DNA from: Actinomycetes bacterium
GTDB taxonomy: Bacteria; Actinomycetota; Acidimicrobiia; Acidimicrobiales; RAAP-2
DNA length: 64,000 bases
Direction of reading: 5' to 3'
NCBI GenBank assembly: GCA_021844425.1
Contig: JAKBTL010000076.1
Coordinates: 62,001-126,000 of the forward strand
Made by a program: the position numbers and the translations under genes. Under the pieces are notes generated by a model. That model ran no database searches. It was not told the origin of the DNA and saw only the letters and a list, made by a program, of their open reading frames with translations. This document shows positions 18,590 through 27,325 of this stretch, one piece after another (position 1 is the first letter of the stretch; each line of letters opens with the position of its first letter).

Positions 18590-20122
18590 CTACTGGCCCG
18601 GAGGCGGGTGGAGCGCTGCTGTCAGCACCGCCCGCATGATGGGTCCCGCCGTGGTCGCCCCGTAGGTGCCCGACGGCTGGAAGGGGACCATCACGCAGAC
18701 CGCCACCTCCGGGTGTGTGTACGGTGCGAACCCGATCATCCAGTCGTGGATGTCGGCTGTGAGGTTCGGGAGGCCGGTCTGCGCGGTGCCGGTCTTCACG
18801 GCGACCCTGAGCGACGGAGGGAAGATGCCGTACGCGGTCCCGTCGGGTGCGGTGGCGACCGTCTGCATGAGCCTGCCGACCTCGGCGGCGGCAGACGCGC
18901 TCATCGAGTGCTTGTAGACGGTCGGGTGGTAGCGCTTCACGACCTGGCCGTTGGAGTCTCGGATGACGGAGAGGACATGGGGCGTCATGAGGTTGCCGCC
19001 GTTCGCGACCGCCGCGGCGACCATGGCCTGCTGCAGGGCGGTCGCCTTCACGTCCTGCTGCCCGAAGGCAGAGTACGCGAGACCCGGCGGGCCGAGCTTT
19101 GTCACCGCGAATGTCCCGGGAGCGGGGAAGGTCGACGCGGAGACGTAGCCCGGAAGGTCGATCGGAGGCCTCTGGTTGTACCCGAAGAGGTCGGCCTGAC
19201 GAGAAAGGACTGTGCCGCCGAGAGCGAGCCCGAGGTTCGCATAGCCCGGGTCGCACGAGGGCGGGAGCATCTGGGCGATGGTGCCCCCGCACGGGGTGGC
19301 ACCACCGGGATTTGTCGCGTCGTTGCAGAGCAGCTTTGTCGAGTCCGGCAGCGTCGTGCACCTGTGCGTCGGATAGTCGAAGCTCTCGAGCGACGGCTTC
19401 AGGTTGTAGACGGCCGTGGTGGTGACCACCTTGAACGTCGAGCCCGGAGGCTCCGGGTCGTACGTCGCGACCGGCGCCCCAGGGTAGAAGCCCTCGTGGT
19501 CGGGCACTGTGAAGTCTGCGTGGCCCGCGGCCTTCTCCGTGGCGATGTTCGGCGAGACGAGCGGGTTGGGTGTGTAGGTGGGGTTCGAGGCCATCGCGAG
19601 CACCGCTCCTGTCTGCGGCTTCAGCACGACGATCGCGCCGTCCTTGTTCGCCGAGGGGATGGTCAAGAGCTCGTGCATGGCGAACGCCTGGAGGTAGGGC
19701 TCCACGGTGAGCGCGACCGAGTCAGTCGTCGGGGGAGGCGGTGTGAGGACCTGCCCCAGGTTCTGCGGCGACTGGGCATGAGGGATGAGCCACCGGTTGT
19801 ACTCGCCCTCGACGCCGTTCGTGCCGTAGAAGGGCGAGTCGAAGCCGACGATCTGGGAGAACAGCGACCCGGTCGGGTACTGGCGCAGGTACTCGTAGGG
19901 CCCGGAGCCCTTCGGCGCCTTGACCGAGCGGGCAAGGATCTCGCCGTTGGCGGCAAGGATGTCGCCGCGCAGGTTGTCGTAGAGGCTCGCGGCGACTCTC
20001 GGGTTTGTCGGCGACGCGTCGAGGGCGTGCGCCTGGCGCATCTGGATGTTCACGAGCTGAGCGAGGACGAGCCCGAAGCACACGGCCAGCACGACCCCCA
20101 GCCACCGGATCCGCCGTCCCAA
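18590..20122 (-). CDS. Penicillin-binding protein 2-type D,D-transpeptidase
   Basis: 510-aa class B PBP anchored by one N-terminal membrane helix (about residues 7-25) and cross-linking peptidoglycan outside the membrane. Catalytic motifs: PGSTFKVV (SxxK) near residue 226, SCDPGYANLG (SxD, third-position Asp as in some PBP2s) near 288, and VAVKTGTAQTG (KTG) near 443. The first available start is a TTG directly after an in-frame TAG. No FtsW/RodA partner gene is adjacent, unlike the usual pbpA-rodA pair. It starts 190 bp from the MarR gene stop. Confidence 0.9.
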   Translation of the reverse strand: MGRRIRWLGVVLAVCFGLVLAQLVNIQMRQAHALDASPTNPRVAASLYDNLRGDILAANGEILARSVKAPKGSGPYEYLRQYPTGSLFSQIVGFDSPFYGTNGVEGEYNRWLIPHAQSPQNLGQVLTPPPPTTDSVALTVEPYLQAFAMHELLTIPSANKDGAIVVLKPQTGAVLAMASNPTYTPNPLVSPNIATEKAAGHADFTVPDHEGFYPGAPVATYDPEPPGSTFKVVTTTAVYNLKPSLESFDYPTHRCTTLPDSTKLLCNDATNPGGATPCGGTIAQMLPPSCDPGYANLGLALGGTVLSRQADLFGYNQRPPIDLPGYVSASTFPAPGTFAVTKLGPPGLAYSAFGQQDVKATALQQAMVAAAVANGGNLMTPHVLSVIRDSNGQVVKRYHPTVYKHSMSASAAAEVGRLMQTVATAPDGTAYGIFPPSLRVAVKTGTAQTGLPNLTADIHDWMIGFAPYTHPEVAVCVMVPFQPSGTYGATTAGPIMRAVLTAALHPPPGQ

Positions 20123-20313
20123 CTAGCTCGCCCCCACCGCCGCCCTCGGCGGCTCGACGCTCTCGGGTACCAGGGCGAGGCTGGCCTTGCGCCGAGCGGC
20201 GAATACCTCCGTCACAGCTTCCGAGCAGCCAGGCGAGACACGGCCGTATCGTAGAGCACGTCGCCGCCGATGGCTGGACGCGGCCTGCAGGCTGACCGGG
20301 ATCAAGCCGCGGA

Positions 20314-20898
20314 TCACCCCTGAGCAACGGCGAGGGTGGCGTCCTGTGCCACAACAGCCGTGACGGCTCCTCCCCCATCGTCACGGCCGTGCGTGCGCTC
20401 GGCACGCTCGACCGCGTCGACCACTCGCCGAGCGACGTCAGCGATCGCGTCCAGCTGCTCGTCCGAGAGCGGGTCGATGAAGAACCGCCGGACCGCGCGC
20501 ACGTGCCCGGGCGCGGCGGACTCGATCGCGCGCCTGCCCGCGTCGGTCACGACGACGACCGATCCTCTGCGGTCTGAGAGACACCGCTCCTTTCGCACGA
20601 GACCCCGCGCTGCCATGCGTGCGATCTGGTGCGAGACCCGGCTGCGCTCCCAGCCGAGGGCGACGGCCAGCTCGAAGAGCCGCGCCGCGCCCTGTGGCCT
20701 CTCGGTGAGGACGACGAGGACCATGTAGTCCGCCAGCGACAGGTCGGAGTCCGCCGCAAGCTCGCTCCCGAGCGCGGCGTTGAGACGTGCCTGCATCACC
20801 TGGAGCGAGCGCCAGGCACGCTGCTCGCGCTCGTCGAGCCACGGCGCCAGCTCTAGCCCCTGGACCGTCTCCCCCTGGACTGCAGGGCGCTGCGTCAT
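20314..20898 (-). CDS. MarR-family transcriptional regulator
   Basis: 194-aa winged-helix repressor starting at the ATG at 20898. Helical dimerisation segments flank the wHTH: SLADYMVLVVLTERPQG, LGWERSRVSHQIARMAARGL (recognition helix, about residues 80-100) and the wing CLSDRRGSVVVVTDAGRR. It is divergent from yceI, with a 10-bp palindrome between them, so it probably controls both genes. The effector is unknown. Confidence 0.9.
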   Translation of the reverse strand: MTQRPAVQGETVQGLELAPWLDEREQRAWRSLQVMQARLNAALGSELAADSDLSLADYMVLVVLTERPQGAARLFELAVALGWERSRVSHQIARMAARGLVRKERCLSDRRGSVVVVTDAGRRAIESAAPGHVRAVRRFFIDPLSDEQLDAIADVARRVVDAVERAERTHGRDDGGGAVTAVVAQDATLAVAQG

Positions 20899-20942
20899 CG
20901 ACCCAGTGTACGCCGGAACCGCGGGAATATGTGATATGTCCT

Positions 20943-20952
20943 TCAACGTTGA
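20943..20952. promoter_or_regulatory. Palindrome TCAACGTTGA with overlapping TTGACA box
   Basis: A perfect 10-bp palindrome sits in the 150-bp MarR/yceI divergent region. A consensus -35 hexamer TTGACA for the yceI direction begins inside it at 20949. The surroundings are AT-rich for this genome. The -10 element is not clear. Position and symmetry suit a MarR operator repressing yceI and itself. Confidence 0.6.
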
Positions 20953-21048
20953 CAGGGACGTCCGCTTCCAGAGGGGAACGGGCGGGCAGTGCGAGCACGA
21001 TCGAGCCGGGAGCACGAGGAGCTCCCCGAGAAAAAGGAGAGGGTCCCC

Positions 21049-21621
21049 ATGACCACCACGGTCCCCGCGACGATCACGGGCACGTACAAGATCGACCCGA
21101 GCCACAGCCGCATCGGGTTCGTCGCCCGTCACGCCATGGTGGCAAAGGTGAGGGGCTCGTTCAACGAGTTCGACGGCACTGGGTACTTCGACGCCGAGAA
21201 CCCCTCGAGATCGCACTTCCAGCTCACGATCAAGGCCGCGAGCATCGACACCCGGAACGCCGAGCGCGACGCGCACTTGCGGAGCAACGACTTCTTCTCG
21301 ATGGACGAGTACCCAGAGATCAGCTTCGCCTCGACCAAGGTCGAGCCGTTGTCGGCGAACTCCTATCGAGTCACCGGTGACCTCACGCTCAAGGGCGTCA
21401 CCAAGTCGATCACCTTCGACCTGGAGTACACCGGGAACGTCGTCGACCCGTGGGGCAACACCCGGATCGGCTTCGAAGGGTCGACCACGGTCAACCGGAA
21501 GGACTGGGGAGTGAACTGGAACGTGGCGCTCGAAGCAGGCGGCGTCCTCGTGAGCGAGAACGTCACCTTGGAATTCGAGATCTCGGCAGTCCGGATCCCC
21601 GAAGGGGAACCCGCGGCCTGA
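21049..21621 (+). CDS. YceI-family lipocalin-like protein
   Basis: 190 aa from the ATG at 21049, preceded by AAAAAGGAGAGGG. Pattern typical of YceI: GTYKIDPSHSRIGFVARHAM at the start, FSMDEYPEISFAST, GDLTLKGVTKSITFDLEY and WNVALEAGG near the end. The fold is a beta-barrel that binds isoprenoid or polyprenyl lipids. No signal peptide, so it is probably cytoplasmic, as in many actinobacteria. Likely repressed by the divergent MarR protein. Confidence 0.92.
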   Translation: MTTTVPATITGTYKIDPSHSRIGFVARHAMVAKVRGSFNEFDGTGYFDAENPSRSHFQLTIKAASIDTRNAERDAHLRSNDFFSMDEYPEISFASTKVEPLSANSYRVTGDLTLKGVTKSITFDLEYTGNVVDPWGNTRIGFEGSTTVNRKDWGVNWNVALEAGGVLVSENVTLEFEISAVRIPEGEPAA

Positions 21622-21729
21622 GCGAGCCCGCGGCGCCTGCGGCGCCCTCAGGGGCCGCGGGCGCCGCGGCTGTGCCCCCAGCGCCCAAATGGCCTCGGCG
21701 CGCCGGAGAGGGGCAACGGGAATGTGCCG

Positions 21730-22380
21730 TCACCTGGTGACGGCACTCTCGGCGCCGCGATTGTCTCGCGCGTACAGCTCGACAGCCCGCCAGCAGTACC
21801 ACGCGACCACCGACCGGTACGGCCGGTAGGAGTCGCCGAGCGGGTCCAGCTCGCGGGCGCTCGGCCTCGGCACGCTCCACGCGAGGCCGTAGCCGCGGCG
21901 GACCCCGAGGTCCCCGGTCGGCCAGACGTCGAGCCGGCGGAGCTGGAGCATGAGGAACATCTCCGCCGTCCACTTGCCGATGCCGCGCACGCTCGAAAGG
22001 CGGGCAACGACCTCCTCGTCGTCTGCACGGTCGAGCCCTCCCCCTCCGAGCACGACCGTGCCGTCGAGCACCTTCGACGCGAGGTCGCGTAACGACGCTG
22101 CCTTCGTAGCCGAGAGCCCGACCGAACGCAGCTGTGCACCGGAGAGCTGGAGGAGCCGATCGGGCTCCACTCGACCCCCGAGCCGCTCGAGCAGCCGGCC
22201 GTGGATCGCCGCGGCAGCGGGGCCGGCGAGCTGCTGGTAGACGACCGCGCGCACCAGCGCGTCGAAGTGGCTCGCAAGGGGTGGGCGAAGCCGCGGCGCC
22301 CCGACCTGTTCGTAGAGCCGGGCGATCACCGGGTCGCGCCCTGAGAGGATGCGGGCCGCCCCGGCGTACGAGATGCTCAT
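21730..22380 (-). CDS. alkA: DNA-3-methyladenine glycosylase II, AlkA-like
   Basis: 216-aa HhH-GPD glycosylase that removes alkylated bases from DNA. The helix-hairpin-helix is VRGIGKWTAEMFLM near residue 133 and the catalytic Asp lies in VWPTGDLGVRRGY. An early segment, FDALVRAVVYQQLAGPAAAAI, matches the family. Its ATG overlaps the stop codon of the alkyltransferase-like gene, so both are translated from one message. Confidence 0.92.
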   Translation of the reverse strand: MSISYAGAARILSGRDPVIARLYEQVGAPRLRPPLASHFDALVRAVVYQQLAGPAAAAIHGRLLERLGGRVEPDRLLQLSGAQLRSVGLSATKAASLRDLASKVLDGTVVLGGGGLDRADDEEVVARLSSVRGIGKWTAEMFLMLQLRRLDVWPTGDLGVRRGYGLAWSVPRPSARELDPLGDSYRPYRSVVAWYCWRAVELYARDNRGAESAVTR

Positions 22381-22718
22381 CCCGCCATCCGTGCCCGGGC
22401 GAGGTCGACCCGGCCACCGTTGAGCGGCACCCCCTCGCGCCGAAGCCGAGCACGCTGGGCATCACCCATGGGGACCGAACCGTCCGCTCGGACGACCCGG
22501 TGCCAGGGCACGCGCTCGTGCGTGGTGGCGAGCACGTGCCCTACGAGGCGTGGGGCCTTCGGGTCGACGTCTCGGTAGGTGCGCACGAAGCCTGGCGGGA
22601 TGGCTCGCACTCTGGCGAGGATCTGCGCGGCCCGCTGGCCGGAAGGCAGCGGACGGGCCGAGCCGAGCGACAACGAGGGACGCTCGACATGCTGGTCCAC
22701 CGCCGGCGGCGCCCCCAT
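22377..22718 (-). CDS. Alkyltransferase-like protein (ATL), Cys-less MGMT homologue
   Basis: 113 aa from the ATG at 22718. The O6-alkylguanine-DNA alkyltransferase fold is recognisable (VRAIPPGFVRTYRDV, then VPWHRVVRADGS), but the acceptor Cys of the PCHRV motif is Trp (PWHRVV). That substitution defines ATL proteins, which bind O6-alkylguanine and flag it for nucleotide excision repair without transferring the alkyl group. Its stop overlaps the alkA start (ATGA), placing two alkylation-damage functions in one coupled unit. Confidence 0.88.
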   Translation of the reverse strand: MGAPPAVDQHVERPSLSLGSARPLPSGQRAAQILARVRAIPPGFVRTYRDVDPKAPRLVGHVLATTHERVPWHRVVRADGSVPMGDAQRARLRREGVPLNGGRVDLARARMAG

Positions 22719-23108
22719 CGGCGCGGCGGCGCGGCAAGCGGCTTCGGAACAGCGTTCGCTCGTCACGTCGAGCGAGTGTAGGAGCGCGGCGGCGTCGCCA
22801 AGGCTTCGATCTGCCACCGGTGGTCGTCGGAGGGCACGCTCGGCTTCGACGCGTTCGTGGCGGACCTGCTTCTCGACCTCCTCCACGGGCCCGCCCACCC
22901 AAGGCTGCTCCACGGCCACCTGCCACTCAACGGCGCCTTGGTCGAGGACCTGGTCGTAGCCTTCATGGTGACCATCGAGGTGCAGGCTGTCTGACCGCGG
23001 CGGAAGCGACCGAACCGAGGACCGCCGCGTCCCAAGTGGGGTGACGTCCCCCGGCACAGGGCCGTTCGGCCCTTGTGCGGGTACCGCAAAGATGGCAAGT
23101 CTCGTCGC
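22719..23108. other. Gene-poor stretch before the broken ABC transporter
   Basis: No convincing gene. On the plus strand a frame without a good start codon, ending at 22994, reads like the tail of a soluble protein (FDAFVADLLLDLLHG), but I cannot assign a family. It may be a relic of a regulator that preceded the transporter. Confidence 0.4.
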
Positions 23109-23528
23109 GTGCCCACAGACACGACGACCGCCGAGCCTGTGACGGTATCCGCAGGCGAACCAGGCCCGACGCTCGCCGTGGAGCTGTCGAACCTCTCCAA
23201 GCGCTACGGCGACGTCGAGGCAGCGAAGGGGGTCGCATTCGACGTCGGCCCTGGCGAGATCTTCGCTCTGCTCGGCCCGAACGGCGCCGGGAAGAGCACC
23301 ACCATCGAGACGCTCCGCACGCTCGCCCTCCCGAGCAGTGGCACGGCGAAGGTCGGCGGCTTCGACGTCCGGCGCCAACCGAAAGCCGTCCCTCGCCGGA
23401 TCGGCCTCGTCTTCCAGGAGCAGACGCTCGAGGACGTCTTCCTGCACTTCACGGGTCGTCAGATCCTGGAGGACCACGGGGAGCGGGTGGTGCCGATGGC
23501 CGTGCGCGCACGAGCAGGGCGGCACTGA
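23109..23528 (+). pseudogene. DrrA-type ABC exporter ATPase with its core deleted
   Basis: 139-codon open frame from a GTG. The first part is a normal DrrA-like ATPase: LSNLSKRYGDVEA, Walker A LGPNGAGKSTT, then the Q-loop RIGLVFQEQTL. It then joins directly to EDVFLHFTGRQI, the sequence that closes this family near residue 230-250. The LSGGQ signature, Walker B, D-loop and H-loop, some 150-200 residues, are missing. It cannot hydrolyse ATP. The frame is preserved across the joint, and 'TLED' occurs on both sides in intact relatives, suggesting a deletion between short repeats. Confidence 0.85.
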
Positions 23529-23530
23529 CC

Positions 23531-24414
23531 TTGGCGTCGGCCCCTCTCCCCTTGCATCCGTCCACACCGAGGCTTCTCGACGAGCGCGGCGACCTGGTCG
23601 CTGAGCTCCGAACCATCGGTACGGTGTGGGAGCGTGAGGCGATCCGATTCGCCAGGACCCGGACGCGGATCCTCTCGAGCTTCGTCCAGCCGATCTCGTT
23701 CCTGTTCGTCCTCGGCTACGGAATGACGACCCTCGTGGGGACGACCGCGAGCTTCACATTCAAGAAGTTGGTCTTTCCCGGCGTCGTCGCGATGTCGGTC
23801 GTCATGACCGCGCTCTTCTCGGCGATCTCCATCGCGTGGGATCGAGAGCTCGGCCTCCTGCGCGAGATGGTCGTGGCTCCCGTGAGCAGGTCCTCGCTCG
23901 TCATCGGAAAGGCGCTGGGGGCTCGAGCATCGCAACCGTGCTGGGCACGATCATGCTCGCGCTGGCGCCGCGCATCGGAGTGCACCTCACCGCTGTCCTC
24001 GTCGGACAGATGATCGGCCTCGAGCTGCTCGTGGCGGTGGGCTTGACCAGCTTCGGCCTGTTCGTCGCGAGCCGCGTCCAGCGGATCGAGGCGTTCCAGG
24101 TCGTGATGCAGCTCCTGCTCCTCCCGATGCTGTTCCTCTCCGGAGCGATGTTCCCCCTGAACGGGCTTCCCACCTGGCTCGCTGTCCCGGCCCGGCTGAA
24201 CCCCGTCACCTACGCAGTCGACCCGCTCCGCCGAGTGGTCTTCGCGGCCCAGGCGATGCCGCCCGCGGCCGCGGCTCGCTTCTCCACCGGGATCAGGCCG
24301 TTCGACACCACGCTCTCGCTCTCCGCAGAGATCGGGATCTTCTCCGTGTTCACGTCCGTGTTCACGTCCGTGCTCCTCGTCCTTGCGATCGCCGGTTTCG
24401 GGAAGCCCGAATGA
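23531..24414 (+). pseudogene. ABC-2 type permease (DrrB-like) with a single-base frameshift
   Basis: The N-terminal half (EREAIRFARTRTRILSSFVQPISF ... SSLVIGKALG) is in one frame and the C-terminal half (SSIATVLGTIMLALAPRIG ... LFLSGAMFPLNGLPTWL) in another. The shift lies at a run of five G at 23917-23921; a sixth G would restore one continuous ~294-residue permease with about six membrane helices. A TTG at 23531 follows the ATPase stop. Its ATPase partner is also broken, so true decay is likely, though a homopolymer read error is possible. Confidence 0.85.
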
Positions 24415-24833
24415 GCACGGGACTTCCCAGCGCTGTGGCAGGGAGCGCAGACGACCGGGGACAGGGCCAGGCGCTCGAAGCACAGCGAGCCCGCAAGCCT
24501 GGCAAGCTCTGGAGGATCGAGGGATCGGTATCTGCAGTGCGTGCCGAGATCGCTCAGCTCACGTCACTCGACGACGAGGCGCTGTGCACCAGCATCGCAG
24601 TGCTCGAACGCCGCTGGCGTGCCGGGCTCGTCGCCGTCTTGCCCGAGTCGGTCGTCCCCGAGCTTCACGAGTACTTCGACTGGCTCGGCGAGGTGCCGCC
24701 GCGCGTCTCGGAGCTTCGCACCGGCTTCGCACAGCTCTCGGGCTGGCTCGACGGGATCATCGTGGGGCTCGGCGTGGCGATCAGCGCCGAAAGCCCGAGA
24801 GACGGGGGCCCAGACGACGGTGAGCCGTCATGA
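24411..24833 (+). CDS. Bpa/PafE-like protein (bacterial proteasome activator family)
   Basis: 140 aa overlapping the permease stop by 4 bp. The helical core KPGKLWRIEGSVSAVRAEI ... LPELHEYFDWL ... ELRTGFAQLSGWLDGIIVGL aligns with the Bpa core of mycobacteria (KVMRIGTMIKQLLEEVR ... AQLVGWLEGLFHGIQ). Bpa forms rings that open the 20S proteasome without ATP. Mycobacterial Bpa ends in GQYL, the residues that dock into the proteasome; this protein ends GPDDGEPS and lacks that motif. Family call is from pattern similarity; function as a proteasome activator is therefore doubtful. Confidence 0.7.
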   Translation: MSTGLPSAVAGSADDRGQGQALEAQRARKPGKLWRIEGSVSAVRAEIAQLTSLDDEALCTSIAVLERRWRAGLVAVLPESVVPELHEYFDWLGEVPPRVSELRTGFAQLSGWLDGIIVGLGVAISAESPRDGGPDDGEPS

Positions 24834-24879
24834 GGCAGCACGGAGGCTCAGGACGACGATGGAAGGAGGACCGACGACG

Positions 24880-25431
24880 ATGCGAAGCGCGCTCGTAGTG
24901 GTGGACATGCTCAACGACTTCATGGACGGCGTCCTCGGCAACCCGGCTGCAGCCGGCATCGTCGTACCGATCCGGGAGCTCGCGGCCCGTGCCCGAACGA
25001 CAGCCGACTGGGTCGTCGTCTATGCCTGCGACGCCCATGAGCTCTCGGACGTCGAGCTCCGGGTCTTTCCCCCGCACGCGATGGCCGGCACGCCGGGCGC
25101 AGCCGTCGTCGACGAGCTGGAGCCCCAGCACGGCGACGTGGTGGTGCCAAAGCGTTTCTACTCCTCTTTCACCGAGACCCGGCTCGAAGACGAGCTGCGC
25201 GCGCACGACGTCGGACGCGTCGTCCTCGTGGGCCAGCACACCGACTGCTGCGTGCGCCACACCGCGTACGACGCGTTCGCCAGGGCCTTCGAGCTCGCGG
25301 TCTGCCCTGACGCGACGACCGTGTTCGAGCCCGGTTCGATGGAGCCCCTCGCAGAGCGGCAAGCCCGTGCGCTCGACTACCTACGCACCTACTACGGCGC
25401 CCGACTGCTCGCGTCGAGCGTCGTCGCTTGA
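24880..25431 (+). CDS. Isochorismatase-family cysteine hydrolase (nicotinamidase-like)
   Basis: 183 aa from the ATG at 24880, preceded by GGAAGGAGG; an ATG at 24859 is the alternative. The Asp-Lys-Cys triad is visible: VVVDMLNDF (Asp), VVPKRFYSSF (Lys), and GQHTDCCVRHTAYDAF (Cys). Metal ligands usual for nicotinamidases are not obvious beyond FPPHAMAGT. Members hydrolyse nicotinamide, isochorismate or other amides; the substrate is not predictable here. Confidence 0.88.
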   Translation: MRSALVVVDMLNDFMDGVLGNPAAAGIVVPIRELAARARTTADWVVVYACDAHELSDVELRVFPPHAMAGTPGAAVVDELEPQHGDVVVPKRFYSSFTETRLEDELRAHDVGRVVLVGQHTDCCVRHTAYDAFARAFELAVCPDATTVFEPGSMEPLAERQARALDYLRTYYGARLLASSVVA

Positions 25432-25495
25432 CGCGTGAAGGCGGCCTGGCATCTCGGAAGAAGAGGGACACAGCACAGCTGGCGAGGAGGAGACC

Positions 25496-26350
25496 ATGCG
25501 AAGACGCACGCGTTGGATGGTCGCGGGAGCGAGTGCCGCGATGACTGCCGCAGCCGTTGCGAAATGCCGTCCGGGCACCCTGCTCTCGAAGAGCTGCGGC
25601 CGTGCGCTCACCCACGTGCGCAGCCGCCTGCGCTACACGGAAGGCCGGATCGAAGGAGCCGTCTATCGGCTGCGCGGACGTGAACCCGATCCCACGGTCA
25701 CAGACCTCACGCTCGCCGACCGCATCCGCTCCAGTCTCGGCGAGACCGAGCGGAAGCTGGACCTCCCCCATGTGCACGTCATGGTGGAGCACCACGTGGC
25801 GCTGCTCCACGGGGCGGTCGGAACCGAGCACGACGCGGAGGAGATCGAGCGAGCCGTCGCGGCCGTTCCGGGCGTGGCTGGCGTCGAGTCGTACCTCCAC
25901 GTGGGGCTGGGTCCGTGGGACACGCGACCCTCGGCGGGACGCCGCGTCCACCGTCCGTCCGCGGCGATGGAAGCCCTCCTCTGTGCCGCTGAGAAGGCAG
26001 GCGTCTCGTCCACGGCGGCACCCTTGGTCGTGCGAGGCGTGCTCGCGACGTTCGCAGATCGGTTGCCCCCCGCCCAACGCGCGCACCTTTCGTCCAATCT
26101 CCCCGCGGACGTCCGTCCGCTCTTCACACCGCCGCGGCGCATCCACGGAGCCTCGCCCGCGCGCTCGCTGCGCGACCTCGTCGGGCGCGTGCTCGTGACC
26201 ACGTCCGACTTGCCGCTCGATCGAGCCGAACAAGTGACCGTGCGCGTCGTCCGGGCATTGCGCGACCTGGTCCCGGGCGACGTGCGCGAGATCGCAGCCG
26301 TGCTGCCCCGCGAGCTCCGAGAGCTGTGGGAGTCTCCGGCGGCTCCCTGA
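25496..26350 (+). CDS. BON-domain plus DUF2267 protein
   Basis: 284 aa. A short hydrophobic N-terminal stretch (WMVAGASAAMTAAAVA) could be a membrane anchor. Residues about 70-140 resemble a BON domain (TLADRIRSSLGETERKLDLPHVHV ... GVAGVESYLHV), a phospholipid- or ligand-binding fold. Residues about 160-280 resemble DUF2267 (LVVRGVLATFADRLPPAQRAHL ... LPRELRELW). Such proteins recur in stress-related gene sets of actinobacteria. Function unknown. Confidence 0.72.
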   Translation: MRRRTRWMVAGASAAMTAAAVAKCRPGTLLSKSCGRALTHVRSRLRYTEGRIEGAVYRLRGREPDPTVTDLTLADRIRSSLGETERKLDLPHVHVMVEHHVALLHGAVGTEHDAEEIERAVAAVPGVAGVESYLHVGLGPWDTRPSAGRRVHRPSAAMEALLCAAEKAGVSSTAAPLVVRGVLATFADRLPPAQRAHLSSNLPADVRPLFTPPRRIHGASPARSLRDLVGRVLVTTSDLPLDRAEQVTVRVVRALRDLVPGDVREIAAVLPRELRELWESPAAP

Positions 26351-26470
26351 CGCAGCCAGCCGGCCTCGGAGTAGGGCTCGAGGCGTGGAAAACGGCTCGA
26401 GCTCCCGAACGGCGGACTAGGCCCAGTAGGCGAAGCCAATGTTCACGGATCGGTCAAGTTTGGACCGCGT

Positions 26471-27325
26471 TCATGCCGCCGCGAGCCCATCGTCGATGAA
26501 CCGATCGAGGGTGCGGTGGACCTCGCGCCAGGCGACGGCGAGCGGACTGCGAGCGGCGACGTCGTCGGGCAACGCGATGTCCACGACCGCGAGGCCCGGT
26601 GCGAGAACCAGGCCATGGGTCTTGGTGAGGAGCACCGCCACGCGACGGCCGGTCGGGGTGACGTCGTAGTGCTGGCTGTGGGATCGTCGGACGATCAGCT
26701 CTTTTCGTCGGAGACGTCGCAGGTCGTAGGTGGCCTGACGGCTCGTGCACGCCTCGCCAAGTAGCGCCTCCGCCAGCTCCGCCAGCTGGCGGATGGTGAA
26801 CCCCCCCAAGGCGTGGCCATAGCTCGCCAGCGCGCTGAGAAGTGCCATTACCCAGGGCTCACCGCGAAGAGCCCCAAAAGTCCCGGCTGTCGCAGATCAC
26901 CGTCTCGGTGCGCAGCGCCCGTCCTTCTTTGAAGTACTGGTTCAGCCGGGAGGACTCGTAGAAGATCGTGATCTGGGGGTCGACCCCCTTGGTGAGGACC
27001 TTGGTACGGAAGGCGCCAGGAGTCCGCCGGGTGATCGCACGGTCGAAGAGGAGCGCCACCTCTTCGGGGCGCCCCAAGTCGAGATGCTCTCGAATGACGC
27101 CTTCGAAGAACGCCCGGCCAGCTTGGGGCCGGTCGACGACGCGCGAACCGGAGAGCTCGAACTGGCGGAACGCGAGGTCGTAGACGATGCCCTGCCGCAC
27201 GTCTCGCCGGGTGAAGGGGGACGGGAGGCGGCGTTGCCAGCGCCAGAAGAAGCCCTTTACCATTCCCGGTCCGAGACGATCGCAGACCCACTGGAGAGCT
27301 TCGGGGTCCTCGCAGGACGAGAGGC
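26471..27325 (-). pseudogene. Remnant of an uncharacterised conserved protein with C-terminal winged helix
   Basis: The upstream part reads LPSPFTRRDVRQGIVYDLAF ... FFEGVIREHLDLGRPEEV ... RRTPGAFRTKVLTKGVDP ... QYFKEGRALRTETVICDSRDF, then breaks; a different frame resumes at EPWVMALLSALASYGHALGGF and continues through a winged helix (TSRQATYDLRRLRRKELI ... TPTGRRVAVLLTKTHGLVLAPG). In intact relatives I recall, about 70 residues lie between these parts and some 170 more precede them. So the gene has lost its 5' end, has an internal deletion and a frameshift. The deleted 5' end abuts the ku remnant at about 27325. Confidence 0.75.

Noticed and set aside
18590-20122. Asp in place of Asn in the SxN motif of the PBP (SCD)
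   Set aside because: SxD occurs in normal PBP2-type enzymes, so this is not an anomaly.
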